Assembly: GCA_020634245.1 (NCBI GenBank)
Contig: JACKCC010000011.1
Location: 1 to 64,000, forward strand
DNA: 64,000 nt
Direction of reading: 5' to 3'
Source of the DNA: Ardenticatenaceae bacterium
Lineage (GTDB): Bacteria; Chloroflexota; Anaerolineae; Promineifilales; Promineifilaceae
Positions 37,429 through 47,090 of the stretch are shown in pieces; positions within the stretch are counted from its first letter, which is position 1; each line of letters opens with the position of its first letter. The position numbers were made by a program, and so were the translations under genes. The notes beneath the pieces were generated by a model. That model was given only the letters and a program-made list of their open reading frames with translations. It searched no databases and was not told the origin of the DNA.

Positions 37429-37444
37429 CCGGTGAAAACAAACG

Positions 37445-38521
37445 TTAAAATGCCGGTGGCAAAGTTGATACGTTGTGTCCATTCAATCCAGCAGGAACAC
37501 GGGTAGAAGGGATGTCTCGTTCCACAGCCACAGCTACCGCCCGCATCTGTTCAACCAGTCTGGCGAATTTCTCCGGTTTTAAGGACTGCCGACCATCCGA
37601 CCAGGCGTCTTCCGGGTGGGGGTGAACTTCTAAAATAACGCCATCCGCTCCGGCAGCAACGGCCGCTTTGGCTCCAGCGCCCACATATTCCCATTTACCG
37701 GTAGCATGGCTGGGATCGGCAATGATGGGCAGGTGGGAAAGATTTTTGATAACCGGAATAGCATTGATGTCAAACGTGTTGCGTGTTTCGGTCTCGTTGG
37801 CGCGAATGCCCCGTTCGCATAACATGACATTGTTATTACCGTGGCTCAAAATGTACTCGGCGCTCATCAGCCATTCTTCAATCGTGCCGCTGAAACTGCG
37901 CTTGAGTAGAACCGGAAAGCCCGATTTACCGACGGCATTAAGCAACGCGTAGTTCTGCATGTTCCGCGCCCCAATCTGGAGTATATCGGCGTATTCGCAC
38001 ACCAGGGGAACAAGGGCCGGGTCCATCACTTCAGTGATGACTGGCATACCAGTGGCTTCGCGGGCTTCAGCCAAATAACGCAGCCCTTCCTCGCCCAAGC
38101 CCTGGAAAGAGTAGGGCGAACTGCGCGGTTTGTAAGCGCCGCCGCGCAAAATATGAGCACCGGCTTCCTTAACAGCATGAGCAACTTCCAATAGGGCGGT
38201 GCGTCCTTCGATGGAACATGGCCCGGCCATGACGACTAAATCTTTGCCGCCGATAACAATATCGCCCACCTGGATGTGGGTGTCTTCCGGTTTGAATTCG
38301 CGGCTGGCCCCTTTGTACGGTTTGGAGATGGGCACGATAGTCTCCACACCAATCATTCGGCTGAGCTGACGTTGATCGATGGCACGGCCGTCACCAATCA
38401 CCCCAATTACCGTACGCTCAGCGCCAACAATAATATGGGTTTTGCAGCCAATGGCTTCAACCCGATCAATAATGGCATCTACATGTTCTTTTGTCGCGGC
38501 TGTTTTCATTACAACAATCAT
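37445..38521 (-). CDS. aroF: 3-deoxy-7-phosphoheptulonate (DAHP) synthase, type I-beta
   Basis: Condenses PEP with erythrose 4-phosphate in the first step of aromatic amino acid synthesis. 358 aa: an N-terminal ~65-residue ferredoxin-like regulatory domain (MIVVMKTAATKEHVDAII), then the barrel with MAGPCSIEG, GGAYKPRSSPYSFQG, LLKRSFSGT and PSHATGK. ATG 38521 follows AAGGAAGAG. It sits 66 bases after aroH in one operon, behind an attenuator-like leader. Confidence 0.93.
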   Translation of the reverse strand: MIVVMKTAATKEHVDAIIDRVEAIGCKTHIIVGAERTVIGVIGDGRAIDQRQLSRMIGVETIVPISKPYKGASREFKPEDTHIQVGDIVIGGKDLVVMAGPCSIEGRTALLEVAHAVKEAGAHILRGGAYKPRSSPYSFQGLGEEGLRYLAEAREATGMPVITEVMDPALVPLVCEYADILQIGARNMQNYALLNAVGKSGFPVLLKRSFSGTIEEWLMSAEYILSHGNNNVMLCERGIRANETETRNTFDINAIPVIKNLSHLPIIADPSHATGKWEYVGAGAKAAVAAGADGVILEVHPHPEDAWSDGRQSLKPEKFARLVEQMRAVAVAVERDIPSTRVPAGLNGHNVSTLPPAF

Positions 38522-38548
38522 GATTTCTCTTCCTTTTTCAAAAATACA

Positions 38549-38597
38549 AGACCCTAAAGGTTTCGTACGACTTTTGATCGCCAACCCTTAGGGTCTT
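38549..38597. repeat. Dispersed inverted repeat AGACCCTAAnGGTT, copy 1
   Basis: AGACCCTAAAGGTT and AACCCTTAGGGTCT form the arms between aroH and aroF. The right arm overlaps the end of aroH: it supplies its last two codons (Arg, Pro) and TAA stop. A perfect copy lies at 51035. Confidence 0.8.
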
Positions 38598-39043
38598 TGG
38601 ACTAATTGCATGAACATTTCGATTTCTTCAGCAGGAATAGGCGGCACATTTTCCTTGTCGGGGCGCAAAGATTGGGCCTCGTGCAGATAGACGTGCACAA
38701 TTTCTTGCGCTGTTTTGGACGTGTTCCAGTGGAGTAAGATACGAATACAGTGCGGCAGCCCATTGGGAACCCGCATTTCGTGACCGCACAACAGGGCAAC
38801 GTCATACCAACCAAGCTGGCGTGCGGCCGTAGCCGGATAAATGGCGGTGAGGTCTTCGGTGGTCGTGAAGTAAGCACTGGCCACATTGTTGGGATCAATT
38901 CCGTTGTATTGAATCATGGTGAAGAGCAGTTCACGGGTGGCTGCTAAAATTGCTTCCGGGCTGTCTTCGGTGACAGTAGTGGCCCCGCGCACGCCGCGGC
39001 ACATGATCTGCTGGGGGTTGGGTGTACGGCCGTTTCCATTCAT
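38588..39043 (-). CDS. aroH: Chorismate mutase, AroH type
   Basis: Rearranges chorismate to prephenate, the committed step to Phe and Tyr. 151 aa trimeric-type enzyme: RGVRGATTVTEDSPEAIL, ATAARQLGWYDVALLCGHEM, CIRILLHWNT, and VYLHEA carry the active-site Arg, Cys/Glu and Tyr positions of the family. AAGGAGAC precedes the ATG. It is the first enzyme gene behind the Phe/Tyr leader. Confidence 0.93.
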   Translation of the reverse strand: MNGNGRTPNPQQIMCRGVRGATTVTEDSPEAILAATRELLFTMIQYNGIDPNNVASAYFTTTEDLTAIYPATAARQLGWYDVALLCGHEMRVPNGLPHCIRILLHWNTSKTAQEIVHVYLHEAQSLRPDKENVPPIPAEEIEMFMQLVQRP

Positions 39044-39086
39044 ATCTTGTCTCCTTAAATGCGGACGAGCCGTCCGCGCTCCATAA

Positions 39087-39120
39087 CAAAAAAAGACGCG
39101 GTCTGGTGTGACCGCGTCTT
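39087..39120 (-). terminator. Attenuator terminator upstream of aroH
   Basis: AAGACGCGGTC and GACCGCGTCTT form a perfect 11-bp stem with a 6-base loop; on the minus strand it is followed by seven U. It lies after the leader peptide and about 45 bases before the aroH start. A second small hairpin, GCGGACG/CGTCCGC (39061-39077), follows just before the ribosome site. Confidence 0.88.
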
Positions 39121-39151
39121 GTTGAGTTCGTCTTTTTGCCTGGCTTCTTAC

Positions 39152-39241
39152 CTACGACAAACAAGCCTCCTCAGCCATCTGCGGCCGTGGTGGATTGCTA
39201 AAAAAGTAAAAATAAAAACCAAAAGCAATTTGCTCGTGCAT
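39152..39241 (-). CDS. Phe/Tyr-rich leader peptide of the aroH-aroF operon
   Basis: A 29-residue ORF whose residues 7-14 read FGFYFYFF: five Phe and two Tyr codons in eight. It ends 32 bases before the terminator stem. This is the layout of pheL-type attenuation, where ribosome stalling at Phe/Tyr codons would prevent the terminator from forming. GGCCGC in the leader (39181-39186) can pair, with one G-U, to the terminator 5' arm, a possible anti-terminator. No Shine-Dalgarno is seen; the promoter places the transcript start at or next to the ATG, so it may be leaderless. An in-frame ATG at 39250 overlaps the -10 box. Confidence 0.75.
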   Translation of the reverse strand: MHEQIAFGFYFYFFSNPPRPQMAEEACLS

Positions 39242-39248
39242 GGCAAGC

Positions 39249-39277
39249 ATGTTACCAGTTTGAAATGGATGAGTCAA
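39249..39277 (-). promoter_or_regulatory. Sigma70-type promoter of the aroH-aroF leader
   Basis: On the minus strand TTGACT (39277-39272), a 17-base spacer and TAACAT (39254-39249) form a near-consensus promoter. Seven bases separate the -10 box from the leader ATG at 39241. Confidence 0.7.
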
Positions 39278-39343
39278 CCCCAAAATTGAAATCAGATTAA
39301 CCAAAATTAACCCGATTTTTCGGTGAATATTTACAAATCCCTC

Positions 39344-40258
39344 TCAAAACAGTTTGCGCCACACGCACCCTTTGTATGCTTCCGTAAATCCAGCCGCCTC
39401 ATACAGCCGGTTGGCCGGAACCATATCGCCAGTATCCAAATAGGCGCTTTTGACCCCCAGCTTTTGCAAACGATGCAATCCTTCCCGCATCAAGGCCAGC
39501 GCCAACCCTCGGCGGCGGTGTGCTGGAGCCGTACATACCGGTTCAAAAATGCCCCGCTGATTGGCTTCATCATAAAAAACACCTACGTAGGCCGCAAAAC
39601 TACCATCGGGGGCTTCGACTACCAGATCGAGATCGTGCCGGAATGTGGGGGAATGGCGCATAAAATAGGCAATTGGGGCGGCGGTGTGGCTGTCACGCCC
39701 AAAGCCGGCATTAAGCACGTCAGCGATGTGCGGGGCGTCGTCGGGCGTGGTCTGGCGGATGTGGTATTCGGCGGGGATTTGTGGTGTGGGATACGGCCGT
39801 TCTCCCACCCGAATCGCCCACGTCACCCCCAGCCAGGGCTGCTTTTCGTAGCCGCGCTGCTCCAGCAGTCGCTGGCGCGGCACGTCATACTCAAAGGCAA
39901 AAATATGCAAACGCTGCTGTTTGCCATCATCCGTCGCCACAGCCAGATTCGCTTCCGCCCAGGCCATCATCTCCGCTTCCAGGTAGCGGTAATCGGGATG
40001 AAGCTGCAAAAAGGCTTCGCCTGCTCCTTCACGATGGACCGCGCCAACCAACTGCCCATCCCCGGTTTCCCATAAATGGATTTGGTCCCAGGGCGGCGAG
40101 TCTAGCTGCTCCCAATGAAGACACCAGCCCTCCCAGCGCCGGATTTCCCAATTGAAACCCACCGGCGTTAACGGAAAAGTGGCGATTAAAAAATCGCGTA
40201 CCCGGCTAAAATCAGTTTCGTGGCGGTACGGCCGTTGCCCAATACCCAAATTCATCAT
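39344..40258 (-). CDS. Tandem GNAT acetyltransferase
   Basis: 304 aa with two GNAT folds. The C-terminal one is canonical, with the acetyl-CoA motif PAHRRRGLALALMREGLHRL and VPANRLYEAAGF; the N-terminal one is degenerate (residues 1-150). The substrate is unknown. It is transcribed away from the aro leader region, with its 3' end 67 bases from the aro promoter. Confidence 0.82.
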   Translation of the reverse strand: MMNLGIGQRPYRHETDFSRVRDFLIATFPLTPVGFNWEIRRWEGWCLHWEQLDSPPWDQIHLWETGDGQLVGAVHREGAGEAFLQLHPDYRYLEAEMMAWAEANLAVATDDGKQQRLHIFAFEYDVPRQRLLEQRGYEKQPWLGVTWAIRVGERPYPTPQIPAEYHIRQTTPDDAPHIADVLNAGFGRDSHTAAPIAYFMRHSPTFRHDLDLVVEAPDGSFAAYVGVFYDEANQRGIFEPVCTAPAHRRRGLALALMREGLHRLQKLGVKSAYLDTGDMVPANRLYEAAGFTEAYKGCVWRKLF

Positions 40259-40302
40259 TCATTCCTCAATCTAAATTGATAATCGGTAAATTGTCATTCA
40301 TA

Positions 40303-40321
40303 CCCGATTTACCAAATCGGG
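40303..40321. repeat. Palindrome CCCGATTTACCAAATCGGG
   Basis: A nearly perfect palindrome with an 8-bp stem. Two related hairpins with GATTTnnnAAATC cores lie at 41972-41988 and 41990-42014. Confidence 0.65.
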
Positions 40322-40327
40322 CTACAA

Positions 40328-40364
40328 GAAAAAGAGACCGGCGAATCGCAGCCCACCAGTCTCT
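40328..40364 (-). terminator. Terminator after the class III aminotransferase gene
   Basis: On the minus strand AGAGACTGG and CCGGTCTCT (one mismatch) form a stem followed by TTTTTC. It lies 34 bases beyond the stop of the gene ending at 40398. Confidence 0.65.
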
Positions 40365-40397
40365 AATTTCTAATGACCAGTCACCAACTACCAGCCG

Positions 40398-41738
40398 CTA
40401 GTCGCCAGCTACCGCCAGCCCTTCCCGCTCGGATTCTGTCAGCGCCTCTTCAAACAGATGCAGCCCTTCATCCACCAAATCACGGGAAATGTTCAGCGGC
40501 GGCGTCATGCGGATGACATTGGGGCCGCAGGGAATAACCAGCAGACCTTTGTCAAAACTGCGCTCGATAACGGCCGTTCGCAAAGCCGACGCCCGCTTCT
40601 TCGTCTCATGATCCTCCACAAACTCAATCCCCACCATCAAACCACGCCCGCGCACGTCACCAATACTGGGATGATTAGCTTGCATCTGGCGCAGCCGGTC
40701 CATGATGTAATTGCCTGTCTCTTCCGCTTTGGCCAGCAGCCCTTCTTCCTGAATCACATCCAGCGTGGCAATCGCCGAAGCCAGCGCCAGCGGATTGCCG
40801 CCGTAGGTGCTGCCATGCGCGCCCGGCGCCCAGGCCATCACCTCATCGCGGGCCATAATGCCGCCCAACGGCATGCCGCTGGCAATTCCCTTGGCAAAAC
40901 AGACAATATCTGGCTCCACATTTTCATGCTCGATAGCCCACCACTTACCGGTCCGCCCCACACCGCTCTGAATTTCATCCACGATAAGCAGAATACCATA
41001 CTTGTCGCACACTTCGCGCAGGCGGGGGAAGAAATTGGGCGAGGGAACGACATAACCGCCTTCACCCTGAATCGGTTCCACCACAATGGCGGCCACATCT
41101 TCGGGATGCAGCTTGCTGCGGAAAATCTCGTCTTCCAGGTAATTAACGACAGTATCGCCATAATCTTCGCCCGGTTTGCCAACCAGCAGCGGCCGGTAGG
41201 GATTGGCATAGGGCAGATGGAACACTTTCACCGCCGGTTGGTAGTAACCGCTCTGGATCGCTTTGCTGGCTGTGAAGGAGAGGGAACCGAGGGTACGGCC
41301 GTGAAAGGCTCCCAAAAAGCCAACAAACTTATTACGCTCCGTTTTGTACATGGCCAGTTTAATCGCCGCTTCCACCGCTTCTGTACCCGAATTACCAAAA
41401 TAGGTGCGGGTGTGGCCGGACATGGGGGCAATGGCGGCCATTTTTTCGGCCAGTTCGACGGCCTGGGGGTAGTAAAAATCGTGCAGACAGATATGCCAGA
41501 ATTTGTCGGTCTGCTCACGGACGGCATCCACTACCTGCGGATGGCGATGCCCCACGTTTAACACACACACACCGGCCATCATGTCAACGTAGCGACGGCC
41601 GTCTACATCCCACACCTCTGATCCCAACGCGTGATCAACAACCAACGGATATTCCCGATTGTACGACGTCGCCAGAATCGCCTTGTCACGTTCGATAATT
41701 TCCCGAGCCTTCGGGCCGATTTGATGATTTGCTGTCAT
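40398..41738 (-). CDS. Class III aminotransferase (4-aminobutyrate/acetylornithine type)
   Basis: PLP enzyme that moves an omega-amino group to an oxo acid. 446 aa with the class III signature LLIVDEIQSGVGRTGKWWA and Schiff-base lysine in CFAKGIASGMPLGG; GNSGTEAVEAAIKLA binds the PLP phosphate. It most resembles GabT-like enzymes, but arginine-, ornithine- or beta-alanine-type substrates remain possible. AAGGAG precedes the ATG. It is divergent from an IclR regulator 335 bases away, which may control both. Confidence 0.87.
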   Translation of the reverse strand: MTANHQIGPKAREIIERDKAILATSYNREYPLVVDHALGSEVWDVDGRRYVDMMAGVCVLNVGHRHPQVVDAVREQTDKFWHICLHDFYYPQAVELAEKMAAIAPMSGHTRTYFGNSGTEAVEAAIKLAMYKTERNKFVGFLGAFHGRTLGSLSFTASKAIQSGYYQPAVKVFHLPYANPYRPLLVGKPGEDYGDTVVNYLEDEIFRSKLHPEDVAAIVVEPIQGEGGYVVPSPNFFPRLREVCDKYGILLIVDEIQSGVGRTGKWWAIEHENVEPDIVCFAKGIASGMPLGGIMARDEVMAWAPGAHGSTYGGNPLALASAIATLDVIQEEGLLAKAEETGNYIMDRLRQMQANHPSIGDVRGRGLMVGIEFVEDHETKKRASALRTAVIERSFDKGLLVIPCGPNVIRMTPPLNISRDLVDEGLHLFEEALTESEREGLAVAGD

Positions 41739-41780
41739 GATTATTGCTCCTTAGCGCAAAATATAGTTTCGTTCACTGAA

Positions 41781-41814
41781 TGACCGGTCTTTGCGTCACT
41801 TATTTCACCGGTCA
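41781..41814. promoter_or_regulatory. Inverted repeat TGACCGGT / ACCGGTCA, possible operator
   Basis: Perfect 8-base arms, 18 bases apart, lie in the divergent region between the aminotransferase and IclR genes, 43 bases upstream of the aminotransferase start. A regulator-binding site is plausible; a transcript hairpin is the alternative, since a T-run follows on the plus strand. Confidence 0.4.
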
Positions 41815-41971
41815 GTTTTTTCCATTAATCGGATTGGCTCCAAATTGTTTTGAGTCAATTTCGGTATGGAAAATATAACAAATCCAACTATAATGGTCAA
41901 TGATTTTGAAACAATATTTCATAATATGAACCACTATCCTAACCAACTTGTTTTGACGAATGTCTCGTTAC

Positions 41972-42014
41972 GCGATTTAGTAAATCGCGCAGGACGACTT
42001 GGCAAATCGTCCTG
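41972..42014. repeat. Two adjacent hairpins with GATTT/AAATC cores
   Basis: GCGATTTAGTAAATCGC (41972-41988) and CAGGACGA...TCGTCCTG (41990-42014) are consecutive palindromes upstream of the IclR gene. They belong to the same loose family as 40303-40321. Confidence 0.6.
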
Positions 42015-42073
42015 CACAAACTCAGCAAAACCTATTTGTCATACCATTACATTCGGAAACAGGACGATTATCA

Positions 42074-42859
42074 ATGAGTACCAGTAAACCTTATACCGGA
42101 ACACAAGCGGTACTACGTGCTATTTCACTGCTCAAACTATTTACCGACAGCCAACCCGAATGGGGGCTGACCGATTTGTCCGAAGCTGCGAATCTCAACA
42201 AAACCACTACCTACCGCCTGCTGACGGCGCTGGAAAGTGAAGAACTCATCAAACGGGATACTAACAGCGACGTTTATCGGCTGGGGCCGTTTGCCATCAC
42301 GCTGGGCAGCCGCGCCCTGCGGGCCAACGATTTGCGCACCCTCTGCCAACCGGAACTGAAGAAGCTGGCGGCTTTGGCCAAAGAAACGGCCTCGCTGGAA
42401 CTGCTCGTCGATAAAGAAATCTTCATTCTCGATGAAGCCACGGCCGATCGCGTTATCAGCGGCGGGCAGGAGATCGGCAGCCGCTGGCCGGCCCACGCCA
42501 CATCGACCGGCAAGGCAATGCTGGCTGCCCTGCCCGATGAGCGATTAGAAGAACTGCTGCCGGGTTTGTTAACGGCCGTTACCCCTCACACCCTCACCAA
42601 TCCCACTATTTTCCGTCAAGAACTGGCCAAAATCCGCACACGCGGCTATGCTATCGCCGACGAAGAGTTGGAAATTGGATTGGTAGCTGTTGCTGCCCCC
42701 ATTTTGAATTACGACAAAGAAGCCGTTGCTGCCATCAGCCTGGCCGCTCCCAAAGTCCGGCTCGATGCCGAACGCATCGCCGAATTAGGCCAGCAAGTCC
42801 AGGCCGCCGCCCGCCGCATTTCGGTGCAGCTTGGCTATCCGGTAATCGGTAATCCGTAA
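42074..42859 (+). CDS. IclR-family transcriptional regulator
   Basis: 261 aa. N-terminal winged helix (AVLRAISLLKLF, LTDLSEAANLNKTTTYRLL) is followed by the IclR effector domain (WPAHATSTGKAMLAAL, IADEELEIGLVAVAAPI). ATG 42074 is about nine bases after AGGA; the longer ORF at 41999 runs through a repeat hairpin. It directly precedes the GcvT-like gene and is divergent from the aminotransferase, so it likely controls the catabolic locus 42.9-50.4 kb. Confidence 0.87.
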   Translation: MSTSKPYTGTQAVLRAISLLKLFTDSQPEWGLTDLSEAANLNKTTTYRLLTALESEELIKRDTNSDVYRLGPFAITLGSRALRANDLRTLCQPELKKLAALAKETASLELLVDKEIFILDEATADRVISGGQEIGSRWPAHATSTGKAMLAALPDERLEELLPGLLTAVTPHTLTNPTIFRQELAKIRTRGYAIADEELEIGLVAVAAPILNYDKEAVAAISLAAPKVRLDAERIAELGQQVQAAARRISVQLGYPVIGNP

Positions 42860-42919
42860 TCGTTTATCGGATTACTGTTTACTGTCTACCGCTTACCGTT
42901 CACCGAAAAAGGAGACCCT

Positions 42920-44090
42920 ATGCCCATACCAACCCCCTTCCACGGCCGTACCAGTGCCCTATGCGAAAGCTACGAGTGGCGCAGTTGGGCCGGTTATCTT
43001 TCCGCCGGTGTTTATGAACCGTCCCATGAACGGGAATATTGGGCCATTCGCAACAGCGTGGCCGCCATCGACGTCTCCCCCCTCTTCAAATACGAAATCA
43101 GCGGGCCGGACGCGGGCCGCGTGGTAGACCGCATCATCACCCGCGACGTGAGCAAATGCAAAGTGGGCCAGGTGCTCTACACGCCCTGGTGCGATGAAGA
43201 CGGCCAGGTCATCGACGACGGCACGGTGTCACGGCTGGCCGAAAACCATTTCCGCATCACCGCCGCCGATCCCAATTTGCGCTGGTTCCGCGACGGCAGG
43301 CTGCAACTTTGACGCAGGTGACAGATGTGTCCTCTCTGATTTGGCGGCAACGTTGGCGCTGCAAATTTAACAGCCGCGCCCTGCTCCAGAGATTGTCAGC
43401 GGGATTGATTTGGACAGGTTGGGCTATTTCGGCTGGCGGATGGGGAAATTAACGGCAATCTGACCATCACCGCACTGGCTACACCGGCGACATGGGCTAC
43501 GAACTGTGGCTGCGCCGGAAGACGCCGAGCCGGTCTGGGACAGCCTACTCACCACAAAGCAGCGCATCTACCCGCCGGGATAATCGCCTGGACATCCCCG
43601 CCCTATCGAGGGCGGGATGCTGATGATTGAGGTCGATTACAAATCAACCCTACGCCCATCGAAGATCGAAATCATCACCCTATAGACAGGGCTGGGCTGG
43701 CGGTTGACCTGGAGCGGCGCAGATTTCATCGGTAAAAAAAGCATTGCAGGCTGAGAAAGCAGCCGGGTCGGAGTGGACGTTTGTCGGCCTGCATGTGGAT
43801 TGGGTGGGATTGGGAAAATTGTATGCGACGATTATTATGCCCCCCACAAGTCGCCGGACGAGCTTCGCGCAGTGCCGTTTCCCCATCTACAAAGCGGCAA
43901 GCAATTGGGCCCAGATGACCATACCTTCTCGCCTATCCTCAAGAAATACATCGGCATCGGCACGGTCTGACGCCATATTCTACGTTGGTACGGCTGGCGT
44001 TAAATCACCGTCGAATACCAGCGCAAAAGCAAAGGCAACCATCGTCCCCACGCCGTTCTATAATCTACAAAACAGAAGTTGGCGTGATAG
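42920..44090 (+). pseudogene. GcvT-like aminomethyltransferase, frameshifted after codon 130
   Basis: The first 130 codons are intact and match folate-dependent GcvT/dimethylglycine-oxidase-type proteins (EYWAIRNSVAAIDVSPLFKYEISGPDA). After 43306 the family continues in changing frames: GYTGDMGYELWL (about 43483-43520), LGWAVDLER (43690-43720), AEKAAGSEWTFVGL (43750-43790), LKKYIGIGTV (43938-43970). Frame breaks come every 30-100 bases. The total span equals the usual ~390-codon gene. GGAGA lies before the ATG. It may be a genuine pseudogene or an intact gene in error-rich sequence. Confidence 0.8.
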
Positions 44091-44618
44091 TGCCATTCAA
44101 ACAATGTTAACTAATCTTCAAAGAAGCTCGTTACCCAAGTTGCTTGGAGTTGGCATCATTGCTTTTCATCATCATTGCCTGTTTGTTTTTGCAAGTCCTT
44201 GATCGTAATGGGCTATTCTGAATGGTGCTCATTCATTGGCCCACCGGTGTCCTCAAACAGCGAATTACTCGACAAATTATTATGGCAAAGTGGAGGATCC
44301 AGTTTCGATGTGGGATCGACGAACGTATCGAACATCTGATAATATCGATGAAGTTTTTCATTCATGGAAGAGCAGATGCCAGGCTTTACGGAAGCTAACA
44401 ATTCAACAAAAGGCGTCGTTTATCAAAATTACGCCAGCAATACAAACTGGCGGCGCAACGTGCAACGAGCGCACTTGCACAAGTTTATAATGTGATGAAG
44501 AGTCGGCGTTGACCTATCAAGCGCGAGCGTTACATTTACCATTGATAACCCCTTCGGTACACTTGTGAAGTATGGTTGGATTGGCCGGCACAATAAAGAT
44601 TGAGTAAAGAAAGATACC
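44091..44618. other. Gene-free stretch, AT-richer
   Basis: Only short overlapping ORFs on both strands; no recognisable domain, repeat or RNA. It may hold remains of another damaged gene. Confidence 0.4.
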
Positions 44619-46161
44619 ATGGCACAAAAATACGACGCAATTATTATCGGCGGTGGACACAATGGTCTGATCGTACATACGCAGCAAAGCCGGCAAAAAG
44701 TCGGTGTCCTGGAAAAACGCCACTCGTCAGCGGAGCCAGCGTGACCGAAGAGATTTTCCCAGCTTCAAGTTCACCGTCTTCTCCTACTACCACGTCGTCA
44801 GCCTGCGACCGGACATCGTGCGCGATTTGAGCTGCCCCCAGCACGGTCGACCATTTTGCCGCTGGAAACACGCCCAGCCCCTGCCCAGCGACCTACCTAC
44901 GACGGCGACCATTCCGCACCCTGCGTGACATCGCCCTCCCTTCGGAAAACGACGCCGCCGCCTGACGATTACCAGCCGCAGCATAACGCTTCATGGCCAA
45001 GACGACCAAATACATCCACCAAGGGGCGCGATCCCGCCCGACCCGGCGACGCTCAATCCCAGATTGGCGCGACTTGCTGGGGATGGCCCACGCCATTCCT
45101 GGGGCTGGGCGAAGAGCAGCTTACCTGATGGCCAAGCTGATGACGATGAGTGCGGCCGATTTCTATGGGCAGTGGTTTGAATCGGATCCGCTCAAGGCGA
45201 CGATGTCTGACCAACGGCATCATCGCACCTGGCCCAGGGCCGCGCTCGCCAGGGACGGCTTACGTCCTGCTGCATCATTACGCCGGGCGAGATTGACGGC
45301 GCGTTCCGGGCCTGGGGCTTCGCCAAAGGGGGAACGGCATCTGGCGCATCACCGCGCTGTCATTGGGCGCGGAGGGTGGTGAAATGCGGGGTTAGCCGCG
45401 GGTGATCGTGAAGAAGAACGGCGTGCCGTTGGCGTGGCGCTGGAAAATGGTGACGAACTGTACGCCGACGTCGTCGCCTCAGCCTCGACCCAAGCTAACC
45501 TTCCTCCAAACTGGTCGAACCAGACCAACTGCCCACTGATCTGGTTGATTCCATCCTGGAATTCAACATTCGCGTTTGTCAGGCTGATCCAGCCTGGCCC
45601 TGGATGCGCTGCCTGATTTCGCCTGCATGCCGGGGCAGCCGTCACCTGGCCAGCGCCATCTCCATCCAGTCAGTGTCTGGATTACATGGAACGAGCCTAT
45701 GATGATGCCAAGTATGGGGAGTTTAGTAAACGGCACGTCATCATTTGCATCTCCCTCGGTCATCGGCCCTCCATGGCCCCGCCGGCCTCAAACACGTCAT
45801 GTCCTGCTTCGTCCGGTACCCCTACCCTTAAACAGATGCGACGCCAAGCGGAAAGCGTTCGGCGACACCGTCGTCGACCGCTGTCGAATACATCCCCAAC
45901 CTCAGACATCATCCTGCGCACCGGCAAAATGCCTGACGCCAGTGGACATTGAGCAGACGGTGGCCTGTCGCGGGGCGAAAACATTTTGCAGGCGAGTTGG
46001 GCCTGTCACAGCTGTTTTCCTGCGGCCGGCGGCGGTTGGGCCAATACCGCACCCCATAAGGCTACTGGCAGTGCGCTCCGAAAAGCACTTACCGGCGGCG
46101 GCGGCATCGCCATTGCACACCGGCCAGTTAGCCGCGTTTGAGATATTGAAGAGATGTGATT
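44619..46161 (+). pseudogene. FAD-dependent oxidoreductase (phytoene-dehydrogenase-like) 1, frameshifted
   Basis: Starts with the dinucleotide-binding motif KYDAIIIGGGHNGL (44628-44670), followed in shifting frames by VGVLEKRH, SVTEEIFP, FTVFSYYHVVSLRPDIV, MSAADFYGQWFESDPLKATMS (about 45150-45210), AYDDAKYGEFS (45690-45725) and a C-terminal GGGIAIA...AAFEILKR near 46100-46155. The same block order occurs in the second copy at 48869. At least ten frame changes are needed. Substrate unknown; the family oxidises carotenoids and amines. Confidence 0.8.
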
Positions 46162-46170
46162 GATGGAAAG

Positions 46171-46362
46171 ATGGCTGAATTTCTCGGAGAATGGCGAAAC
46201 CCTCTCTTTTATGTCATGACGATTATCCTGATGATTTTGTTTGGTTGGGTGTTGTGGGAGACATATCAGGCTAATAACTTTGGCTTCCTTCTAGGACTTT
46301 GGGATTGGATGGAATTGCTTGTTATTCCTGTTGTTTTGCTTTGTTGCTGGTTATTTGTTTAG
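46171..46362 (+). CDS. Small membrane protein
   Basis: 63 aa with two hydrophobic helices (about 12-30 and 41-62) around WETYQANNFGFLLGLWDWME. No known family. It may be the N-terminal membrane part of the damaged pentapeptide-repeat gene that follows four bases later. The longer ORF start at 46156 would overlap the preceding pseudogene. Confidence 0.45.
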   Translation: MAEFLGEWRNPLFYVMTIILMILFGWVLWETYQANNFGFLLGLWDWMELLVIPVVLLCCWLFV

Positions 46363-46365
46363 CCA

Positions 46366-46905
46366 TATGAAAAACAAAGCTGAGTTTAGAGAAACAGCCG
46401 CGAAAGCCAAGGATGTTGATAGAAATCGCCGAAGAAAGAAACAGATGAGAAATAGCACTTGAAGACAATGTAAACACTATAGAGAATTATCTGGATCATG
46501 AAGAACTTCTCTTGAATGAAATTTAGATATAAACCCAAGAACCCTGAAGTAAAGACTAGCAAGAACTTCCAATTATTGCTAAAGAAATTAACTGCAAAAC
46601 AAGGCAGAATAATTGAATTTCTTCAAAAGAAACAAACTTGTTGGAGGAATTTACTATTATTTTCGATCTAAGTCTCGCAATCCTCGATGGAGTTGACTTG
46701 GAAGAACCAGCCTTTGGCAACTTCCAAGTGGTCTCTATTAAGGAAGCTAATCAAGGATTCTGATTGGGCGAATCAGTTTTACAAGAAGCAGATTTAACGG
46801 CTGCGGATTTATCTGGTACTAATTTGGCTGGAATATATTTCTAAGCGAACCTAACTAGTTCAGTTGTCTGGGGCCGCGATCTGCAGGGCAAGTCTACATA
46901 AAAAA
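46366..46905 (+). pseudogene. Pentapeptide-repeat protein remnant
   Basis: ATG 46366 opens a Lys/Arg-rich start (MKNKAEFRETAAKAKDVDR) that breaks after 31 codons. Later frames read IIFDLSLAILDGVDLEEPAFGNFQVVS and the pentapeptide-like LQEADLTAADLSGTNLAG (about 46775-46835) with interrupting stops. AT-richer than its neighbours. The remaining ~180 bases to 47090 show nothing. Confidence 0.55.
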
Positions 46906-47090
46906 CCGACTTAAGCAGACTATTAATCTTTATAAAGCAAAGGTTAATGGCGACAATTGGGCGAAGCCATCCTATCAGTGACACCATTTTTAAGTGGCGT
47001 TAATTTCAGGAAGAAAAAAGTTTAAGATGATTTGAGAAGCAGGTACAGGAAAAATCATAATTCATAAAGACAAAATGAGGAGAAGAATCG

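Noticed and set aside
39323..40075. A 250-codon + strand ORF opposite the GNAT gene
   Set aside because: The reverse-strand protein has clear GNAT motifs; the + frame has none.
40458..41561. A 367-codon + strand ORF opposite the class III aminotransferase
   Set aside because: It mirrors a well-conserved PLP enzyme and has no recognisable family; typical antisense shadow in GC-rich DNA.
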